Numbered from the stretch's first letter, positions 17,524-26,191 are shown. The stretch is DNA of 64,000 bases from Planococcus sp. SK3692 (GCF_028890485.2 NZ_JARCHV010000001.1:968698-1032697); one strand, 5' to 3'. Translations and numbers: made by a program. Notes: generated by a model not told the origin, from the letters alone.

Positions 17524-18162
17524 TTAGTTCTTAATTTTTTGTTCAGCGACCAACTCTGCTTGAACGATATACCGATCTGGAGCATAGCCGATAAAGTCGA
17601 AAGGATAGCAAGTCGTCAAAGTGAGAGTAGATTCCTCTTTTTCGACTATGACTGTTCGATCGTCTTCGTGCGTAATCCACGTATCCGTGACCTCGTAAAT
17701 AAAAATTTCATCGTCATATTGCACATGAAGCAAATCGGCCTTTTCAAGTTCACCTAATCTAGTAAAGACCGTATCCCGATAGCCGCTTAGAACGGTATGT
17801 CCATAACCGCCGGGCACCGTCGTTAAATCACTGACGAACATGCCGACGCCTTGAGTCAAGGTTGAAGAGTCCGTTCCCCAATAGATAGAATATTTTTGTT
17901 CGATCTTGGGGATGAGCAGTGTAGCGATATTCGCACCCGCCTCTTCTTGAATATCGCTTGTGAACACGGGAGTCGGCTCTTCAATGGAAGGCGGTGTAAA
18001 GATCATTTCTTTTTCCAGTGTCTGAGCTACCTCCGCCACTTCGTCCGCTTCTTTCTCAGTGAAGTCCTGCGCTGCTGTGTGGCCGGTATTCCATTCCAAG
18101 AAATTCACTATGACCATACTTAAACCAATAAACAGGAGCACCAAGCCCAACCAACGCTTCAT
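17524..18162 (-). CDS. Class D sortase with Tyr at the catalytic His position
   Basis: 212 residues: an N-terminal membrane anchor (about 5-21), a linker, and a sortase domain (about 80-205). Sortases cleave a C-terminal sorting signal and attach the protein to peptidoglycan. The catalytic Cys is at 185 in TLTTCYPF and the Arg at 197 in APDRYIV. The family motif around the catalytic His normally reads LSGHRDT; here it is LSGYRDT, with codon TAT (Tyr128) where CAT would give His. Another His lies at 122 in GYGHTVLSG. The gene follows an LPDTA-bearing protein on the same strand, its likely substrate. The residue change may abolish or alter activity, or be a sequencing error. Confidence 0.85.
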   Translation of the reverse strand: MKRWLGLVLLFIGLSMVIVNFLEWNTGHTAAQDFTEKEADEVAEVAQTLEKEMIFTPPSIEEPTPVFTSDIQEEAGANIATLLIPKIEQKYSIYWGTDSSTLTQGVGMFVSDLTTVPGGYGHTVLSGYRDTVFTRLGELEKADLLHVQYDDEIFIYEVTDTWITHEDDRTVIVEKEESTLTLTTCYPFDFIGYAPDRYIVQAELVAEQKIKN

Positions 18163-18299
18163 TTAGCATCACCTCGCAATAAAGAGGCTGCCCCAAAAGG
18201 TCATGATCATGACTTTCAAGGACAGTCCTTTTTTAGATTCGAATAAAGCGGCGGATATCCAATCCCGCTGCTCTTTTGTATGAGTGCTTATCAGACAGC

Positions 18300-18734
18300 C
18301 TATTGCTGCTCGGCTGTTTGGTTCTTTCTACGGAATAAGAGCAATGATCCTGCCCCGGCAATTCCAGCGCCGAACAGCATCATAAGAGGACCGTTCGAAG
18401 CGGTATCCGGCAAAGCTGCACCTTCCTCATCCTCTTCTACAGCTTCTTCCTGATCACTAGAAGCTTCGTCATCAGATCCGGCAGCTTCTTGGCTCGCTAC
18501 ATAATCATCGTATTCTGACTGGCTGACTTCACAAGCGAGTCCGTCATTATCACGGTCGAGGTCGTGCGGGTCGTTTTCTGCACTATACCCGTTTGTGTAC
18601 CAAAATTCCATGACTTCTTCGTGGCTTGAGAAATCATCACAGTTCTTGTCGTCGTGTTCATCGGCGGCTACGTTTAAAGAAGCCCCCATCACTAAAAGTG
18701 AACCCATAAAAATTCCAGCAATTCCTTTTTTCAT
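18300..18734 (-). CDS. Excalibur-domain surface protein with LPDTA sorting signal
   Basis: 144 residues. A signal peptide (1-24, ending near VAADE) is followed by an excalibur calcium-binding domain (about 31-69) with the DxDxDGLACE motif as DRDNDGLACE and its paired cysteines. An acidic linker (70-106) leads to the sorting signal: LPDTAS at 108-113, a hydrophobic segment, and the FRRKNQ positive tail. LPDTx is the motif preferred by class D sortases such as B. subtilis YhcS. It lies directly upstream of the class D sortase gene, which supports a substrate-enzyme pair. The function of the exposed domain is unknown. Confidence 0.87.
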   Translation of the reverse strand: MKKGIAGIFMGSLLVMGASLNVAADEHDDKNCDDFSSHEEVMEFWYTNGYSAENDPHDLDRDNDGLACEVSQSEYDDYVASQEAAGSDDEASSDQEEAVEEDEEGAALPDTASNGPLMMLFGAGIAGAGSLLLFRRKNQTAEQQ

Positions 18735-18898
18735 ATTATTCTCCTTTCATTTCCTTTATTTTCTTGCTACAACAAATAATAGTCTGAATTAACAAATAAC
18801 TAAACATCATTTTCGATATTTTTGTCATAATCCTCATAAAGACATCAAAAGTCCTGTCTCTCATTGATCACTTCCAAATTTTTCATTTACACAGCCAA

Positions 18899-18927
18899 AA
18901 AGCCCTCCAAGCAATCCGGAAGGCTTT
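18899..18927 (-). terminator. Terminator after the DUF1579-like gene
   Basis: Stem AAGCC-TCC / GGA-GGCTT around an internal bulge, reading into TTTTT on the minus strand, a few bases beyond the stop codon. Confidence 0.6.
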
Positions 18928-18933
18928 CACTCT

Positions 18934-19389
18934 TTACTGTTTTTTAAAAATCAACTTGAAATCCTGCTCCCACTGAACACCGTCCGCTGATTGTTCCCAG
19001 CAACTTTCGATAAGGTTTGCTGCTTCATTCACTATGCCACTGAACCGCTGATGAAAATCGAGCGGCGAGAAATCGGGCTCGTTCCGCGACAACTTCCAAA
19101 TCCCTTCTTCAAAACTCATCTCGTATAACCGCGTCACGCCGCGCGAATCAAAATAATGCTGCACGTATTGCCCTTTCGCATCGTCCCAATCATAGATGAT
19201 CATGCTGCTCGGAAATTCAGGCTTGTCGATTTTTGTGCGTTGAATAACGTAGCGCTCGTCCAACCATTCGAAACTTGCCTCTCCGGTAATCTGCGTTGGT
19301 TGAATATGCGGGTGTACCACTTCGATTGCCCAAGTCCCTATAAAGAAATCCAGGCGGCTCATCATTTCTGTTCGTGTCGATGGAGTCAT
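18934..19389 (-). CDS. DUF1579-like small soluble protein
   Basis: 151 residues with a run of beta-strands and motifs such as FFIGTWAIE (about 15-23) and EASFEWLDERYVIQR (about 37-51), resembling the lipocalin-like barrel of DUF1579-type proteins. No signal peptide, membrane segment or metal motif. It starts 39 bases downstream of the membrane-protein gene 19429-20241 and is probably co-transcribed with it. A small-molecule-binding role would fit the fold but is inference. Confidence 0.6.
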   Translation of the reverse strand: MTPSTRTEMMSRLDFFIGTWAIEVVHPHIQPTQITGEASFEWLDERYVIQRTKIDKPEFPSSMIIYDWDDAKGQYVQHYFDSRGVTRLYEMSFEEGIWKLSRNEPDFSPLDFHQRFSGIVNEAANLIESCWEQSADGVQWEQDFKLIFKKQ

Positions 19390-19428
19390 TATACAAACAT
19401 CTCCCTCATTGCAATGTCTTCACATCAT

Positions 19429-20241
19429 TTATTGCTTGATTCGCGTAAAGAATATAAACCCGATGACTGCCAGTAAACGAACTTTGTCTTTATCTGATGT
19501 ATCATCCGCCAACTCGACAATATCATTATGCGTATCCCTGAAGAGATGTGTGTATTCGTGTGGAAACATGCCATTATAGAAATAAGCCAAGCGCCGCCCC
19601 TGTTGGTCATTCCAGCAGAAACTGCCGGAGAATCCGGATGCTTTAATGGACAACACCGCTTCTTCCTTTTCGTTATACAATACCCCTTTGATGTTGAATA
19701 GCGCTTTTAATTCTTCTTGTATGTACGTACCGATTTTTTCCTGTTCATCGTTAAAAATCTCAAGTGTTGACTGCTTCAGCCATCCCGTTTTGCGGAACGT
19801 AATCTGGCTTGCGCCGTCGTTGTTTACCAATTTATAAGTCATCGGAAACAAACCAATTAGCGAAGAAGCAAAAACTAGGAACGGATACATCCACCAAGAA
19901 AGTTTCGCCATTTCAATGCTTCCGATATACTGACCGCTTTTTTCGAATAATAACAGCCTCGGAATAAGCGCGGCATCTTTCTTGATGACGATGTCTTTTA
20001 GCTCTAAGAGTTGCTTTTTGGATCGTGGAATTTCAATGTCCTTCACTTTTTTATAATGCGCGCGGCTGATCAATACAACCGCTACACTCAAGCCAATCGG
20101 AAATAAGAAAGGCAACAGTTCCACCCATTCCGAGGGTGCTTCCGGCGTCGCGAATATGGAAAAAACCAATGCAATGGCCAGCGTTCCGACGAGAAACACA
20201 TAAGCGAGCTTTTCACGTTTTTTATACATTTCGGCAAGCAT
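19429..20241 (-). CDS. Membrane protein of unknown function
   Basis: 270 residues. Three hydrophobic segments are visible near residues 12-30, 42-60 and 118-138; the C-terminal half (about 145-255) is soluble and beta-rich, with FRKTGWLKQSTLEIFNDEQ and a WNDQQGRRLAYFY stretch. That half resembles scramblase/tubby/LURP-like barrels in pattern, which is a guess and not a recognised match. The start follows AAAGGAGGAAC. It is the first gene of a probable pair with the DUF1579-like gene. Confidence 0.65.
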   Translation of the reverse strand: MLAEMYKKREKLAYVFLVGTLAIALVFSIFATPEAPSEWVELLPFLFPIGLSVAVVLISRAHYKKVKDIEIPRSKKQLLELKDIVIKKDAALIPRLLLFEKSGQYIGSIEMAKLSWWMYPFLVFASSLIGLFPMTYKLVNNDGASQITFRKTGWLKQSTLEIFNDEQEKIGTYIQEELKALFNIKGVLYNEKEEAVLSIKASGFSGSFCWNDQQGRRLAYFYNGMFPHEYTHLFRDTHNDIVELADDTSDKDKVRLLAVIGFIFFTRIKQ

Positions 20242-20460
20242 GGTGTTCCTCCTTTGTTACATAAAAGATGGTTCTTATAATTGAACACCCTTCAGAAAAG
20301 CTTCTTATCTGGCCATTTTAACATACTATAATTTTCCATTCAGTACGTATTCAATATAGATTCGTCTGCAGGACTTCCATTCAAATGGCCCATTCATTTT
20401 CATAGCCGCACTTTCCGGTATATGCCATACTGGTATTAACAATAATTAGGGGGAATTTAA

Positions 20461-20826
20461 ATGGCAGAACTGAATGCAATGATGGGCTGGACTTTCATGC
20501 AGGAGATTGATGTACCGGACTCGGTCAAGGATTTGCTGGTGGACGGCGAAGTCGCCAAGGTCGCTTACAAAACGGTGCGCGATACTGCCGTTGTGACGAA
20601 CAAGCGCATCATCATTTCCGACAAGCAAGGCTTGACCGGCAAAAAAGTCGAAGTCTATACCATCCCGTTCGCATCGGTCAATATGTACTCGACCGAAAAC
20701 GCCGGTACCTTCGATGCCAACGCCGAAATACAGCTTTGGACAAGAGCTGGAAACTTTAAATTGAATTTGAATAAGAAAGTCGATATCCGCAAACTGGATA
20801 AAATTATTGCGGAAGCGATTCTTTAA
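20461..20826 (+). CDS. Bacterial PH-domain protein
   Basis: A 121-residue protein matching the bacterial pleckstrin-homology-like (bPH_1) family. TAVVTNKRIIISDKQGLTGKKVEVYTIP (key parts: TNKRIIISD, KKVEVYTIPF) is the characteristic strand pattern, and the C-terminal helix is DIRKLDKIIAEAI. Such proteins are small cytoplasmic beta-sandwiches thought to form oligomers or bind partners; the function is not established. It has a GGGGGAAT ribosome binding site and its own terminator, so it is monocistronic. Confidence 0.8.
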   Translation: MAELNAMMGWTFMQEIDVPDSVKDLLVDGEVAKVAYKTVRDTAVVTNKRIIISDKQGLTGKKVEVYTIPFASVNMYSTENAGTFDANAEIQLWTRAGNFKLNLNKKVDIRKLDKIIAEAIL

Positions 20827-20835
20827 ACAGCACGG

Positions 20836-20884
20836 AGCTATCTGGACAATTCGTTTTTCATGAATTGTTCAGATAGCTTTTTTA
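20836..20884 (+). terminator. Terminator after PH-domain gene
   Basis: A 17-bp stem (AGCTATCTGGACAATTC with one mismatch) closing a 9-base loop, then TTTTTT. Confidence 0.88.
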
Positions 20885-20958
20885 TTTTTACTGAGATATC
20901 GAAAGAGACCGAGCAAAAATGAAGTGATACAAAAAGACTAAATTGTTTAAATTATCAC

Positions 20959-21000
20959 AATGATGCATCATTATACTTTATACTAAATGCTATAGCATTT
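20959..21000. repeat. Two perfect palindromes upstream of a solute-binding gene
   Basis: AATGATGCATCATT (20959-20972) and AAATGCTATAGCATTT (20985-21000) are both perfect inverted repeats, 12 bases apart, in an AT-rich 370-base gap. They could be operators for a dimeric regulator. No regulator gene is adjacent. Confidence 0.5.
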
Positions 21001-21049
21001 ACTTGTTTCTAGAATTTCTCAGGATTTTGAATTCCAAATAACTACCCTA

Positions 21050-21078
21050 TTGTTTCTCTTGTCTCTTATACATATACA
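21050..21078 (+). promoter_or_regulatory. Possible promoter of the solute-binding lipoprotein gene
   Basis: TTGTTT (21050-21055), 17 bases, TATACA (21073-21078). A CTCTTG...CAAGAG inverted repeat overlaps the spacer and -10 region, which could be regulatory. Confidence 0.4.
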
Positions 21079-21200
21079 AGAGCAGCAAGCGTATAGCTAA
21101 AGCCAATAAAGCCTGGAAATCTAACTATTTTTTTTTAACGTTCCAGACTGCCTCGTTAAAATATGATGCCAACTACTCACCAAATCAAAGGAGTGTTTCA

Positions 21201-22790
21201 ATGATTAAACGATCCACGAAAATGCTTGCCCTGTTGACCATGTCCCCCTTTCTCTTGATGGCCTGTTCCGGCGGTGATTCCGGAAGCGAAGAATCGACCG
21301 AACAAGATACGCTTATTTTCGCGCGCGGCGGCGATGCCGTCTCGCTCGACCCTTCTGAAGTGACGGATAATGAATCCGAAAACGTCGCGCAAAGCGTACT
21401 CGAGACATTGACGACTTTCGCGGAAGGCGAAACGACCGTCGAACCGATGCTGGCGACCGAATGGCAGGAATCAGAAGATGGGCTAACCCACACCTTTACG
21501 CTTCGTGAAGGTGTGAAGTTCCACGACGGCACCGATTTTAATGCAGATGCCGTCGCCTTTAACTTCGACCGCTGGATGAATGGCAGCGGGGATCAATTCC
21601 CAATGTACGGCACGGTGTTCGGCGGCTATGTGGGCGATGAAGCCCATAATATCGAATCCGTCACGGCCATTGATGAATTCACGTTCGAAATCCAATTAAA
21701 GCGTCCACAGCCAACGCTATTAAAAGATTTAGCGCTGACTCCGCTGTCGATATCGAGCCCCGCAGCCATTGAAGAATTCGGCGATGACTATAGAAGCAAT
21801 CCGGTCGGCACTGGCCCGTTCGTTTTCCAGGAATGGCAGCCGAACGAGCGGATCGCATTAGCGAAAAACGATGATTATTGGATCGACGGGCTTCCGAAGC
21901 TCGAAGAAGTCATTTTCCGCACGATTCCGGACAACTCTTCCCGCCTCAATGCCTTGCTGAGCGGCGAAGTAGATTTGGTCGCTGGTTTGGATTCAGAATC
22001 GCACGAACAGATTGAAGAAGAAGCAGGACTCGAACTTTATTCCCGCCCGCCGCTCAATCTGGGTTACCTCGGCATGACCTTGACCCATGAACCGTTCGAC
22101 GACCCTCTCGTCCGACAGGCACTCAGCCATGCGGTCAATAAAGAAGCAATGGTCGAAGCGTTCTTCGGCGAAGGGGCGATTCCGGCAAAAAACGTCATTC
22201 CGCCTGCTGTTGAAGGTTATAATGACGATGTCGAACCGTACGCTTACGATCCGGAGCGGGCGAAAGAACTGCTGGCTGAAGCGGGTCATCCGGACGGATT
22301 CAGCATGGAACTGTACGCCATGCCGGTTTCGCGACCGTATATGCCGGACGGCGCCAAAGTAGCTGAATACCTGCAGTCCAATTTTGCCGACATCGGCGTT
22401 GACGCAGAAATCGTCACGTTTGAATGGGCAACGTATATCGAAAAAGCGATTAACGGCGAGGCGGATACGTTCCTGCTCGGCTGGACCGGCATGAATGGTG
22501 ATGCTGACAATTTCATCTATACGCTTTTGCACGGTGACAATGTCGGTTCGACCAACTCGACGCAATACGATAATCCTGAGCTCAACGCCTTATTGGATCA
22601 GGCGCGAATCATCACCGATCAGGAAGAGCGCAACGAACTTTATCGTGAAGCGCAAGTCATCCTGCATGACGATCCTCCGATCATCCCGCTCGTCCACACG
22701 TCCCCGTCGCTTGCCGGCAAAGACAATATCACCGGCTTTGACCCTCACCCGACAGGACGCGTCATGACCGCAGAAATCGACTTTGAATAA
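21201..22790 (+). CDS. Peptide/nickel-type ABC transporter substrate-binding lipoprotein
   Basis: 529 residues of the SBP family 5 (DppA/OppA-like). A lipoprotein signal peptide ends in LLMAC with Cys22 as the lipidation site, followed by an acidic Ser/Gly linker. Family blocks include LATEWQESEDGLTHTFTLR, VKFHDGTDFNADAVAF, NPVGTGPFVF and a C-terminal DDPPIIPL. It binds a peptide or similar ligand outside the membrane and delivers it to an ABC permease. No permease or ATPase gene is near, so it is an orphan that must share a transporter encoded elsewhere. The start follows AAAGGAG. Ligand unknown. Confidence 0.88.
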   Translation: MIKRSTKMLALLTMSPFLLMACSGGDSGSEESTEQDTLIFARGGDAVSLDPSEVTDNESENVAQSVLETLTTFAEGETTVEPMLATEWQESEDGLTHTFTLREGVKFHDGTDFNADAVAFNFDRWMNGSGDQFPMYGTVFGGYVGDEAHNIESVTAIDEFTFEIQLKRPQPTLLKDLALTPLSISSPAAIEEFGDDYRSNPVGTGPFVFQEWQPNERIALAKNDDYWIDGLPKLEEVIFRTIPDNSSRLNALLSGEVDLVAGLDSESHEQIEEEAGLELYSRPPLNLGYLGMTLTHEPFDDPLVRQALSHAVNKEAMVEAFFGEGAIPAKNVIPPAVEGYNDDVEPYAYDPERAKELLAEAGHPDGFSMELYAMPVSRPYMPDGAKVAEYLQSNFADIGVDAEIVTFEWATYIEKAINGEADTFLLGWTGMNGDADNFIYTLLHGDNVGSTNSTQYDNPELNALLDQARIITDQEERNELYREAQVILHDDPPIIPLVHTSPSLAGKDNITGFDPHPTGRVMTAEIDFE

Positions 22791-22802
22791 TTGCCTTATC
22801 AG

Positions 22803-22839
22803 CTGGCTCCCATTTCTACACAATGGGAGCCAGTTTTTT
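22803..22839 (+). terminator. Terminator after solute-binding lipoprotein gene
   Basis: Perfect 12-bp stem (CTGGCTCCCATT / AATGGGAGCCAG), 7-base loop, then TTTTTT. Confidence 0.92.
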
Positions 22840-22900
22840 GATGCTTTTAACATCGCCTCGAGTGAAGAAAAATAATTTTCAATTAATTTACCTCAGTACC

Positions 22901-22929
22901 TTGCATTGAACAATACTAAATGATATATT
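22901..22929 (+). promoter_or_regulatory. Promoter of the PadR operon
   Basis: TTGCAT (22901-22906), 17 bases, TATATT (22924-22929), about 54 bases before the TTG start of the PadR gene. Confidence 0.55.
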
Positions 22930-22982
22930 ATTCATTAATCACTACTGTTTATAAAACACTAGCTAAGAAAGGAGGAATCCCA

Positions 22983-23306
22983 TTGAACATCCAGTTTAAA
23001 AAAGGCGTGCTGAATTTATGTGTCCTGGTGCTATTGGATAAACAAGACCGCTACGGCTATGAACTCGTCCAGAAAATCTCGAGCCGCATCGCCATCTCGG
23101 AAGGCGCCGTCTATCCCCTGCTCCGGCGGCTCACCAAAGAAGGTTATTTCACCACTTACTTGCAGGAATCAAGCGAAGGCCCGCCGCGAAAATATTACTC
23201 GCTCACTGAACTCGGCCGGACGTATTTACAGGAACAACTCGAAGAATGGAAAAGTTTTACGGATGGGGTCAACCAACTAATTGAAGAGGGTGTGCAAAAT
23301 GACTGA
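22983..23306 (+). CDS. PadR family transcriptional regulator (TTG start)
   Basis: A 107-residue winged-helix regulator: LCVLVLLDKQDRYGYELVQ at the N-terminus, ISEGAVYPLLRRLTKEGYF as recognition region, and the RKYYSLTELGR wing. PadR-s1-type proteins are dimeric repressors. The gene is best started at TTG 22983, 6 bases after AAGGAGGAATCC; the ATG far upstream (22920) has no such site. It overlaps the next gene by 8 bases, an arrangement often seen when PadR regulates a DUF1700/DUF4097 membrane-stress-type protein. Confidence 0.88.
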   Translation: MNIQFKKGVLNLCVLVLLDKQDRYGYELVQKISSRIAISEGAVYPLLRRLTKEGYFTTYLQESSEGPPRKYYSLTELGRTYLQEQLEEWKSFTDGVNQLIEEGVQND

Positions 23307-24330
23307 AAAACAATTTTTGCAAGAACTTGAAACAGCGTTGAAACGATTGCCGAAAGAAGAACAAAACGATATTCTCCAGGACATCCGCGAATATTTCGCG
23401 AATGGCCAGGCAGATGGCAAAACGGACAGTGAGATCGCTGACGAACTCGGATCGCCGCAGGAAATCGCCGATGAACTGATCGCGTCCTTTGATTTCAATC
23501 AAAATGATTTCAGCGATACGGCAAATGAACTGACGGAAGACAAATTCGATCAAGTCGATATCCAGCTCGATAACGGGATTCTAACGATCGGCCCTTCGGA
23601 AGACGGCAAGATGCATGCCGACATTACCGATAAAAGCTACCGCCAGCAGTTTTCTGTCGATATCCTCAACCGGACTCTCGTCATCACCTTGAAAGAAGAA
23701 CCGAGAAAATGGGGCATCTTCAGCTTCACCGGCAGCATGAAATCGCCGAAGCTCGACGTCCGCTTGCCGAAGAAAGTGTATGACAAAATCCAAATCGACT
23801 CCGACCACGGCATGATCACTGGCGAGCGCCTCGACAGCGGCCAGTTGTCCATCGAAACGGATAACGGCCGCATCGAACTCACGCAAATGAATGCGGACCA
23901 AGCAAGCGTCAAATCGGACAACGGCGATATCGAATTGGCACAGATAAAAGCGAAGAAACTGAAAGTCAGCACTGACAACGGACAGCTTCAACTTCGCAAC
24001 ATCCAGGCAGATGAACTCGATGCTTCAACGGACAATGGCGCCATCGACTTGAGAGACATTGAAGGCAATGTGCGTGCGAAAACCGACAATGGGCTCATCC
24101 ATTTGTCCACCGTGGACCTCGACCGGACGATCAGCCTCGAAACCGAAAACGGGGCGATCTCGGTCGAGACCCAGGTGCAGCCACAAAACGCAACGATCCG
24201 TGCGAACGTCGATTGGGGCACCGTTTCCGTGTTCGGCGTGAAAAATCGCCACAGCGTGTTCGGCAGCGGAGAGCATGCGGTGGATTTGCAGTCGGATAAT
24301 GGCAGCATTACGGTGGAATTGATAAATTGA
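23299..24330 (+). CDS. DUF1700 + DUF4097 beta-repeat protein
   Basis: 343 residues. The N-terminal DUF1700-like helical domain (about 1-60: KQFLQELETALKRLP, ELGSPQEIADEL) precedes a right-handed beta-repeat region (about 80-340) of DUF4097 type. The repeat shows a TDNG-I motif about every 20 residues: TDNGRIEL, SDNGDIEL, TDNGQLQL, TDNGAIDL, TDNGLIHL, TENGAISV. No membrane segment is seen. The start at 23299 follows GAGGGTGT and overlaps the PadR stop (ATGACTGA). It is probably the target of PadR control. Related proteins are linked to envelope stress; the molecular role is unknown. Confidence 0.85.
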   Translation: MTEKQFLQELETALKRLPKEEQNDILQDIREYFANGQADGKTDSEIADELGSPQEIADELIASFDFNQNDFSDTANELTEDKFDQVDIQLDNGILTIGPSEDGKMHADITDKSYRQQFSVDILNRTLVITLKEEPRKWGIFSFTGSMKSPKLDVRLPKKVYDKIQIDSDHGMITGERLDSGQLSIETDNGRIELTQMNADQASVKSDNGDIELAQIKAKKLKVSTDNGQLQLRNIQADELDASTDNGAIDLRDIEGNVRAKTDNGLIHLSTVDLDRTISLETENGAISVETQVQPQNATIRANVDWGTVSVFGVKNRHSVFGSGEHAVDLQSDNGSITVELIN

Positions 24331-24353
24331 CTAAGCGATTGATGCATGAATCG

Positions 24354-24390
24354 AAACCAGGCCGGGCATTTCTCCCGCGCCTGGTTTTTC
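24354..24390 (+). terminator. Hairpin after the DUF1700/DUF4097 gene
   Basis: Stem AAACCAGGC / GCCTGGTTT with an internal GC-rich extension, followed by TTTTTC. It probably terminates the PadR operon before the DUF2207 gene. Confidence 0.75.
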
Positions 24391-24469
24391 ATTTTCGTCC
24401 AGCCGGCTATAGGCGGATTTGAAACTTTCCCCCGCCTCATCCGTACTCCTATACAAGAGGTGATGAATC

Positions 24470-26143
24470 GTGAGAAATAGAAAAGTAATTGCTTTAGTCA
24501 TTTTCGTTTTCCTGCTGCTCGTCCCGGTCCAGGCGTTTGCAGTTGATTTCGATATTACCGAAGTGCAAATCGAGGCCCAGTTGAATGAAGACGGCACGGC
24601 AGATGTGACCGAACAGTTCACGTATGAATTCGAAGATGAGTTTAATGGCATCACGAGAAGCTTGATTCCAAAAGAAGGAACGTCAATCGAGGAATTTACC
24701 GCGAGCGACAGTCGGCGGGACTTGGAAGTGGAAGTCGAAGATGGCCTGTACAAAATCTACCGTTCTGGCAATGATGGCGATTCGATCCAAGTCGAGCTGA
24801 ACTACCGGATCGTCGGGGCTGTCGAAAAGTTTGAAGACGGTGCCGAGTTTTACTGGCCGTTCTTTGATGCAAGCAACGAAAGCGAATACGGCGATATGAT
24901 GATTACGGTCATCCCGCCTGCCCCGGCAGCTGAAACAGAAGCGCTCGGATACGGCGAGGCGTTTGATACAGCAAGCATTACAGAAGATGGCACCGCTATT
25001 TTCGATTTAGGCAATGTGCCAGCCGAAGAAAATGCGGATATCCGCGCAATCTTTGAACCGGACTTGTTCCCTGGCGTCACGGCGCAAGACGGCACGGTGC
25101 GCGATGAGCTCGCTAGTGACCGTGAAGAACTCGAAAACGAGGCAGCAGCGTTCGCCCGCAACCAGCAAATCGCGCAATCGGCTGGGATTCCCGCTATCGC
25201 GATACTCGGCGCTGGCCTCATCGGGCTTGTACTATTTGCTTGGCTGAAAGCGTCGAGACGTAAACGTGATGTCCAAAATGGTCCTTATGAATTTTTCGTA
25301 CCTGAAGACTCGATGAGCATTCCCGCTCTGCTTCATTTTACGAATCCCACTTATGTAGCAGCAAACGGCATGTCAGCAGCGATTTTGGATTTGATGAGAA
25401 AAGGCAAGATTCGCCAAATCTCGGAAGATCATTTCGCACTGGCCGACCGAAACACTGACCATCCACACGAAGCGGTGCTGATCGGGCTATTGTTCGATAC
25501 GATCGGAGATGGCCAGGAGTTCACGCTGGAACAAGTTGAGATCTATACGAAAAATGAAAGCAATCACGAAGATTACAACGCAGCGACTGCTGAATGGAAT
25601 AAAGAAGTGAGAGCCGAAGTGTTAGCGCACGACTTTTACGAAAAACACAGCGGCCTGCGCTGGGCGGTCGGCATCATGAGCACGGTCTTCATCGGCCTCG
25701 CCATCGTTTCGGGCATTTATGGGCTCTTGCCTTGGATGGCCGTCTCTATTGCGCTTGCGATGCTCGCTCTCGGATTTGCGATCGGCTATTCGCCGATCAC
25801 GCGTGAAGGCCATCTCGTGCGCTACGAATGGCGCAGCATGAAAACCGCTATGGAACAATTGCCGAGCGAGCAATGGGAGCGGCTGACGATGGACGAAAAG
25901 CAGCGCGCTTATGCGTACTTGCTCGGCAGCGACCAGAAAATGGCCGAGCGAAAAGCGAATGCCTTCACAGCCGCTGAGCCGGCAAATGATGTTTCTGGCT
26001 TCGCGATGAACCCGATCCTCATGACAGCCGTATTCGTTTCGGCCAGCACCACGACGAGTTCGAGCGCCAGCGCAAGCGGCGGCGGAATGGCCGGGACTGG
26101 AGGCGGAGTCGGCGGCGGTGGCGGCGGCTCCGGTGCGTTTTAA
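24470..26143 (+). CDS. DUF2207 membrane protein with Gly-rich tail (GTG start)
   Basis: 557 residues. Signal peptide (about 1-23, ending QAFA), extracellular DUF2207 domain (about 25-220), a transmembrane segment near 240-258, a cytoplasmic region, two further membrane segments near 385-425, and a soluble tail ending in a Gly-rich GGGVGGGGGGSGAF. This is the usual architecture of DUF2207 predicted membrane proteins, including the Gly-rich C-terminus. The GTG at 24470 follows AGAGGTGAT. It follows the PadR/DUF4097 pair but behind a hairpin, so co-regulation is possible, not certain. Function unknown. Confidence 0.85.
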   Translation: MRNRKVIALVIFVFLLLVPVQAFAVDFDITEVQIEAQLNEDGTADVTEQFTYEFEDEFNGITRSLIPKEGTSIEEFTASDSRRDLEVEVEDGLYKIYRSGNDGDSIQVELNYRIVGAVEKFEDGAEFYWPFFDASNESEYGDMMITVIPPAPAAETEALGYGEAFDTASITEDGTAIFDLGNVPAEENADIRAIFEPDLFPGVTAQDGTVRDELASDREELENEAAAFARNQQIAQSAGIPAIAILGAGLIGLVLFAWLKASRRKRDVQNGPYEFFVPEDSMSIPALLHFTNPTYVAANGMSAAILDLMRKGKIRQISEDHFALADRNTDHPHEAVLIGLLFDTIGDGQEFTLEQVEIYTKNESNHEDYNAATAEWNKEVRAEVLAHDFYEKHSGLRWAVGIMSTVFIGLAIVSGIYGLLPWMAVSIALAMLALGFAIGYSPITREGHLVRYEWRSMKTAMEQLPSEQWERLTMDEKQRAYAYLLGSDQKMAERKANAFTAAEPANDVSGFAMNPILMTAVFVSASTTTSSSASASGGGMAGTGGGVGGGGGGSGAF

Positions 26144-26158
26144 AATGATAGCTAAAAC

Positions 26159-26191
26159 AAAAGGAGGATGGCAGATGCCATCCTCCTTTTT
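26159..26191. terminator. Bidirectional terminator
   Basis: Perfect 14-bp stem (AAAGGAGGATGGCA / TGCCATCCTCCTTT) with a 2-base gap at the tip, flanked by A and T runs, between the convergent DUF2207 and oligopeptide-binding genes. Confidence 0.9.

Noticed and set aside
17524..18162. Calling the sortase a pseudogene
   Set aside because: The frame, length, Cys and Arg motifs and substrate partner are intact; only one active-site residue differs, so it is listed as a gene with an anomaly.
23299..24330. Repetitive sequence considered as a CRISPR-like or tandem DNA repeat
   Set aside because: The periodicity is at protein level (TDNG-I rungs of a beta-repeat) with varied codons; there are no identical spaced DNA repeats.
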